A DNA stretch of 64,000 nt from Chloroflexota bacterium (GTDB lineage: Bacteria; Chloroflexota; Anaerolineae; Anaerolineales; Villigracilaceae): NCBI GenBank assembly GCA_016195815.1, contig JACPYX010000018.1:306509-370508 (forward strand). Reading direction: 5' to 3'. Below are positions 61,052-64,000 of this stretch, piece by piece. The translations under genes were made by a program, and so were the position numbers. The stretch's first letter is position 1. Each line of letters starts with the position of its first letter. The notes under the pieces were generated by a model. It did not search any database. It was given only the letters and a program-made list of their open reading frames with translations, and was not told where the DNA came from.

Positions 61052-61519
61052 ATGAGACGTGGAAGTCCTGAACGGCGGCCCGTTCCGCCCGATATGCGCT
61101 ATAACAGCGTGCAGATTCAAACCATGGTACAGCATGTAATGAAGCGCGGCAAGAAAAGCACTGCCGTGCGTGTGATTTATGGCGCCATGGATTTGATTAA
61201 AGAACGCACCCAGAAGAATCCAATGGAAGTCTTCGACGCGGCCCTGAAGAATGTTTCTCCCGCGATGGAAGTTCGTCCGCGACGTGTGGGTGGCGCTACT
61301 TATCAAGTCCCGATGGAAGTCGCTGCGGACCGACGTTTGACTTTGGCGCTTCGTTGGATCCTGAGTGCGGCCACCGAGCGCGGCGGCAAATCCTTTGCTG
61401 ACAAATTGGCTTCCGAACTGATTGATGCGTCCAATGAAACTGGCGCAGCGATTCGCAAGCGCGATGAAACGCATAAGATGGCTGAGGCCAACCGGGCCTT
61501 CTCTCATTATCGCATTTAG
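61052..61519 (+). CDS. rpsG: 30S ribosomal protein S7
   Basis: A 155-residue protein, 17 bases after rpsL. MRRGSPERRPVPPDMRYNS, NVSPAMEVRPRRVGGATYQVP and MAEANRAFSHYRI are typical S7 segments. It nucleates assembly of the 30S head and binds 16S rRNA. Confidence 0.98.
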   Translation: MRRGSPERRPVPPDMRYNSVQIQTMVQHVMKRGKKSTAVRVIYGAMDLIKERTQKNPMEVFDAALKNVSPAMEVRPRRVGGATYQVPMEVAADRRLTLALRWILSAATERGGKSFADKLASELIDASNETGAAIRKRDETHKMAEANRAFSHYRI

Positions 61520-61563
61520 TGGATGAAGTTAAATTTTTTTTCAATGAGGCAGATTAGGTAAGA

Positions 61564-63636
61564 ATGGCACGCGAGTATCCGCTGGAAAAATATCGTAATA
61601 TTGGGATCATTGCCCACATTGACGCCGGAAAGACGACAACTACCGAGCGTATCTTATTCTATACCGGGAAGACTCACCGCATTGGTTCGGTGGATGACGG
61701 CACAACCGTCACTGACTGGATGGAGCAGGAACGCGAGCGCGGTATTACGATCGTTTCAGCGGCTATTTCTGCTGAGTGGAAGGGTTATCAGATCAATGTT
61801 ATTGATACGCCTGGACATATTGACTTTACCGCCGAGGTTCAGCGCTCCCTGCGCGTTCTCGATGGCGGTGTAGTGGTCTTTGATGCGGTTCAGGGCGTGG
61901 AGCCTCAGAGTGAAACCGTCTGGAGACAGGCTGACCGCTACGGGGTCCCGCGCATTTGTTTCGTCAATAAGATGGATCGCGTAGGCGCTTCGTTTGAGCG
62001 AACGATCCGAACGATTATTGACCGTCTTGGAGCGAATCCCATTCAAATGCAATTGCCAATGGGTGGCGAATCTACATTCAAGGGTGTAATTGACGTTCTT
62101 GAAATGAAAGCAATTGTGTATGAGGATGATCTTGGCAAAGATCCCAAGGTCATTGAAATCCCTTCTGATTTTATAAGTGCGGCTGAAGAAGCCCGCCATA
62201 ACATGATCGAAAAAATTGCAGAGCTTGACGATGAGCTAACCGTTAAGTATCTCGAGGCTGCTCCCATTAGCAATGATGAACTTAAAGCAGCTCTTCGCAA
62301 GGCCGTCATCGCTAATAAGGCGTACCCTATTTTCTGTGGATCGTCCTTGAAGAATAAGGGCGTACAGGTTTTGCTCGATGCAGTGATTGATTATTTGCCA
62401 TCTCCGCTTGATATTCCATTTGTTAAAGGCTCCGAGCCTGGCAGCGAAGAACTCACCATCGAGCTGCCTACCCAGGATGATGCACCGCTTAGTGCATTGG
62501 TCTTTAAGATCGTAACCGATCCTTACGTTGGGCGTTTGGCTTATTTCCGCGTATATTCTGGCGTTGTTACGCAGGGCCAAATGCTGACCAATTCGACCAA
62601 GGGCAAACGCGAACGTATCGGACGTTTAATTCGAATGCACGCTGATCGTCGTGAAGACATTACCGAAGTTCGTTCCGGCGACATTGGGGCGGCTCTTGGT
62701 TTCAAGGAAACTTTCACCGGTGATACGCTTTGTGACAACAAGATGCTGGTGCTTGAAAATATTACATTTCCTGAACCTGTTATCTCCATTGCAATTGAAC
62801 CGAAGAGCAGTGCCGACCAGGAAAAGATGGGTGAGGCGCTTCGTAAACTTTCTGAAGAAGACCCAACCTTCCGGGTTCACTCCGATGAAAATACCGGTCA
62901 AACCATTATTGGCGGTATGGGAGAGTTGCATCTAGACATTCTTGTTGATCGCATGTTGCGTGAATTCCGCGTGCAAGCCAACGTCGGCGCGCCGCGTGTG
63001 GCTTATCGCGAGTCGATTACCAGGGCTGTGCCCGAAGTCAACTACCGTTACGCCAAGCAATCTGGCGGCCGTGGTATGTATGGTCACGTGGTCATTTCGA
63101 TGGAACCTGGTGAACGCGGCTCCGGCGTATTGTTTGAAGATAAAGTTAGAGGTGGTACGGTTCCGCGCGAATATATTCCCGCCGTTGAAAAAGGTATTAA
63201 GGAAGCCGCAGAAAGCGGCGTTTTAGCTGGATATCCGGTTGTTGATTTGAAAGTCACGCTGTTCGACGGCTCATACCATGAAGTTGACTCTAACGAAATG
63301 GCCTTCAAAATGGCTGCTTCCATGGCTTTTAAAGAAGGCTTCCATAAAGGAGCGCCTGTCTTGCTTGAGCCAATGATGAAAGTCGAAGTCGTTGTGCCGG
63401 AGGATTTTCTTGGCGATGTGATGGGACAGTTAAATGCGCGCCGCGGCACTATTCAAGGCATGGATGTCCGCCCGGGCAATGCCCAGGCTATTCGCGGTTT
63501 GGTGCCGCTTGGCCAAATGTTTGGCTATGCAACCCAACTTCGTTCAGCCACGCAGGGGCGCGGTGTTTTCAGTATGGAATTTGACCACTATGCGCCAGTA
63601 CCGCAGTCGGTGGCAGAAGAAATTCTCAAAGCATAA
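61564..63636 (+). CDS. fusA: elongation factor G
   Basis: A 690-residue protein. G1 [16 protein letters not shown]2 region [10 protein letters not shown]3 [10 protein letters not shown]4 NKMDRVGA and G5 (SSLKNKG) are all present, followed by domains II-V through [18 protein letters not shown]. Catalyses ribosome translocation. A normal-length EF-G in the standard rpsL-rpsG-fusA-tuf order. Confidence 0.98.
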   Translation: MAREYPLEKYRNIGIIAHIDAGKTTTTERILFYTGKTHRIGSVDDGTTVTDWMEQERERGITIVSAAISAEWKGYQINVIDTPGHIDFTAEVQRSLRVLDGGVVVFDAVQGVEPQSETVWRQADRYGVPRICFVNKMDRVGASFERTIRTIIDRLGANPIQMQLPMGGESTFKGVIDVLEMKAIVYEDDLGKDPKVIEIPSDFISAAEEARHNMIEKIAELDDELTVKYLEAAPISNDELKAALRKAVIANKAYPIFCGSSLKNKGVQVLLDAVIDYLPSPLDIPFVKGSEPGSEELTIELPTQDDAPLSALVFKIVTDPYVGRLAYFRVYSGVVTQGQMLTNSTKGKRERIGRLIRMHADRREDITEVRSGDIGAALGFKETFTGDTLCDNKMLVLENITFPEPVISIAIEPKSSADQEKMGEALRKLSEEDPTFRVHSDENTGQTIIGGMGELHLDILVDRMLREFRVQANVGAPRVAYRESITRAVPEVNYRYAKQSGGRGMYGHVVISMEPGERGSGVLFEDKVRGGTVPREYIPAVEKGIKEAAESGVLAGYPVVDLKVTLFDGSYHEVDSNEMAFKMAASMAFKEGFHKGAPVLLEPMMKVEVVVPEDFLGDVMGQLNARRGTIQGMDVRPGNAQAIRGLVPLGQMFGYATQLRSATQGRGVFSMEFDHYAPVPQSVAEEILKA

Positions 63637-63668
63637 TCGTTTTCTTTTTTCACAATAAGGAGTTCATT

Positions 63669-64000
63669 ATGGCGAAGCAGAAATTTGAGCGTAACAAACC
63701 GCATTTGAATGTAGGGACGATGGGGCATATTGACCATGGGAAGACGACGTTGACGGCGGCGATCACGAAAGTGTCGCAGTTGATGGGCAAGGCTGAGTTC
63801 CGTGCCTACGATCAGATTGATAATGCGCCGGAAGAAAAAGCGCGCGGTATCACGATCAACATCGCGCACGTGGAATATGAGACGGACAAGCGGCACTATG
63901 CGCACGTGGACATGCCTGGGCACCGCGACTACATCAAGAACATGATCACGGGTGCGGCGCAGGTGGACGGGGCGATCCTGGTGGTGGCGGCACCGGACGG
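63669..64000 (+). CDS. tuf: elongation factor Tu, 3' truncated by window edge
   Basis: ATG 63669 follows AAGGAGTTCATT; the visible 110 residues run off the window. [31 protein letters not shown] is the G1 region and [18 protein letters not shown] the G2 region. The G3 motif reads [12 protein letters not shown] where nearly all EF-Tu have DCPGHADYIKNM; the catalytic His is kept. TMGHID instead of TIGHVD is a further small oddity. Sequencing or assembly error near the contig edge is possible. Confidence 0.95.
   Translation, partial: MAKQKFERNKPHLNVGTMGHIDHGKTTLTAAITKVSQLMGKAEFRAYDQIDNAPEEKARGITINIAHVEYETDKRHYAHVDMPGHRDYIKNMITGAAQVDGAILVVAAPD

Overview
The window reads as one large mobile or integrated element (about 1-55,885) joined to a conserved chromosomal translation/transcription cluster (about 56,400-64,000). 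Gene style points to a Chloroflexota bacterium, most likely Anaerolineae: Thr/Pro-rich surface linkers, lipoproteins without outer-membrane genes, a long RpoB with a lineage-type insertion, and EF-Tu beginning MAKQKFER. This assignment is inference from gene style, not from a search.

Layout of the element. 1-13.7 kb is a tight operon for a Tad/Flp-type pilus or secretion machine: a left-truncated TadA/CpaF ATPase, TadB, TadC, prepilin peptidase, Flp pilin, and TadE-like and TadG-like pseudopilins. Embedded in it are a LuxC-like acyl-CoA reductase, a LuxE-like acyl-protein synthetase, an isoprenylcysteine-methyltransferase-like membrane enzyme and a repeat-rich surface protein. 13.9-17.2 kb holds a Rad52-like annealing protein, a double-OB-fold protein and a lipoprotein, separated by hairpin-rich and tRNA-like non-coding stretches. 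17.5-34.1 kb is an accessory zone: a tyrosine recombinase coupled to a MntA/HepT pair, IS982, VapBC, a giant Rhs polymorphic toxin with lipoprotein immunity genes and displaced Rhs remnants, IS110 and IS256. 34.3-52.7 kb is a series of mostly single-gene cassettes on one strand. Nearly all have the same leader (GGAGGTATG just before the start), and many are followed by an intrinsic-terminator hairpin. They encode RuvB, a Cas4-like nuclease, an SSB, a DNA sliding clamp, RadC, an HNH nuclease, a YefM/YoeB pair, two miniature protein-kinase-like proteins, a DNA methylase-helicase split into two genes, a macrodomain protein and several unknowns. 52.9-54.5 kb holds a second HEPN/nucleotidyltransferase pair and a decayed hsdR. 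At 54.8-55.9 kb a XerD-like integrase lies next to the 3' part of a tRNA-Pro(CGG), which is the probable attachment site and right end of the element. The left end is outside the window.

The chromosomal part has a strong promoter, then rpoB, rpsL, rpsG, fusA and the start of tuf. rpoC does not follow rpoB.

Taken together, the element carries its own DNA processing set (clamp, SSB, annealing protein, branch-migration helicase, nuclease, methylase-helicase), a surface/pilus apparatus, several toxin-antitoxin modules and a toxin delivery protein. No relaxase or type IV conjugation gene is visible here. The most unusual observations are the paired mini-kinases, the split methylase-helicase, the family of D-arm-less tRNA-like structures, and the uniform leader/terminator architecture of the cassettes.
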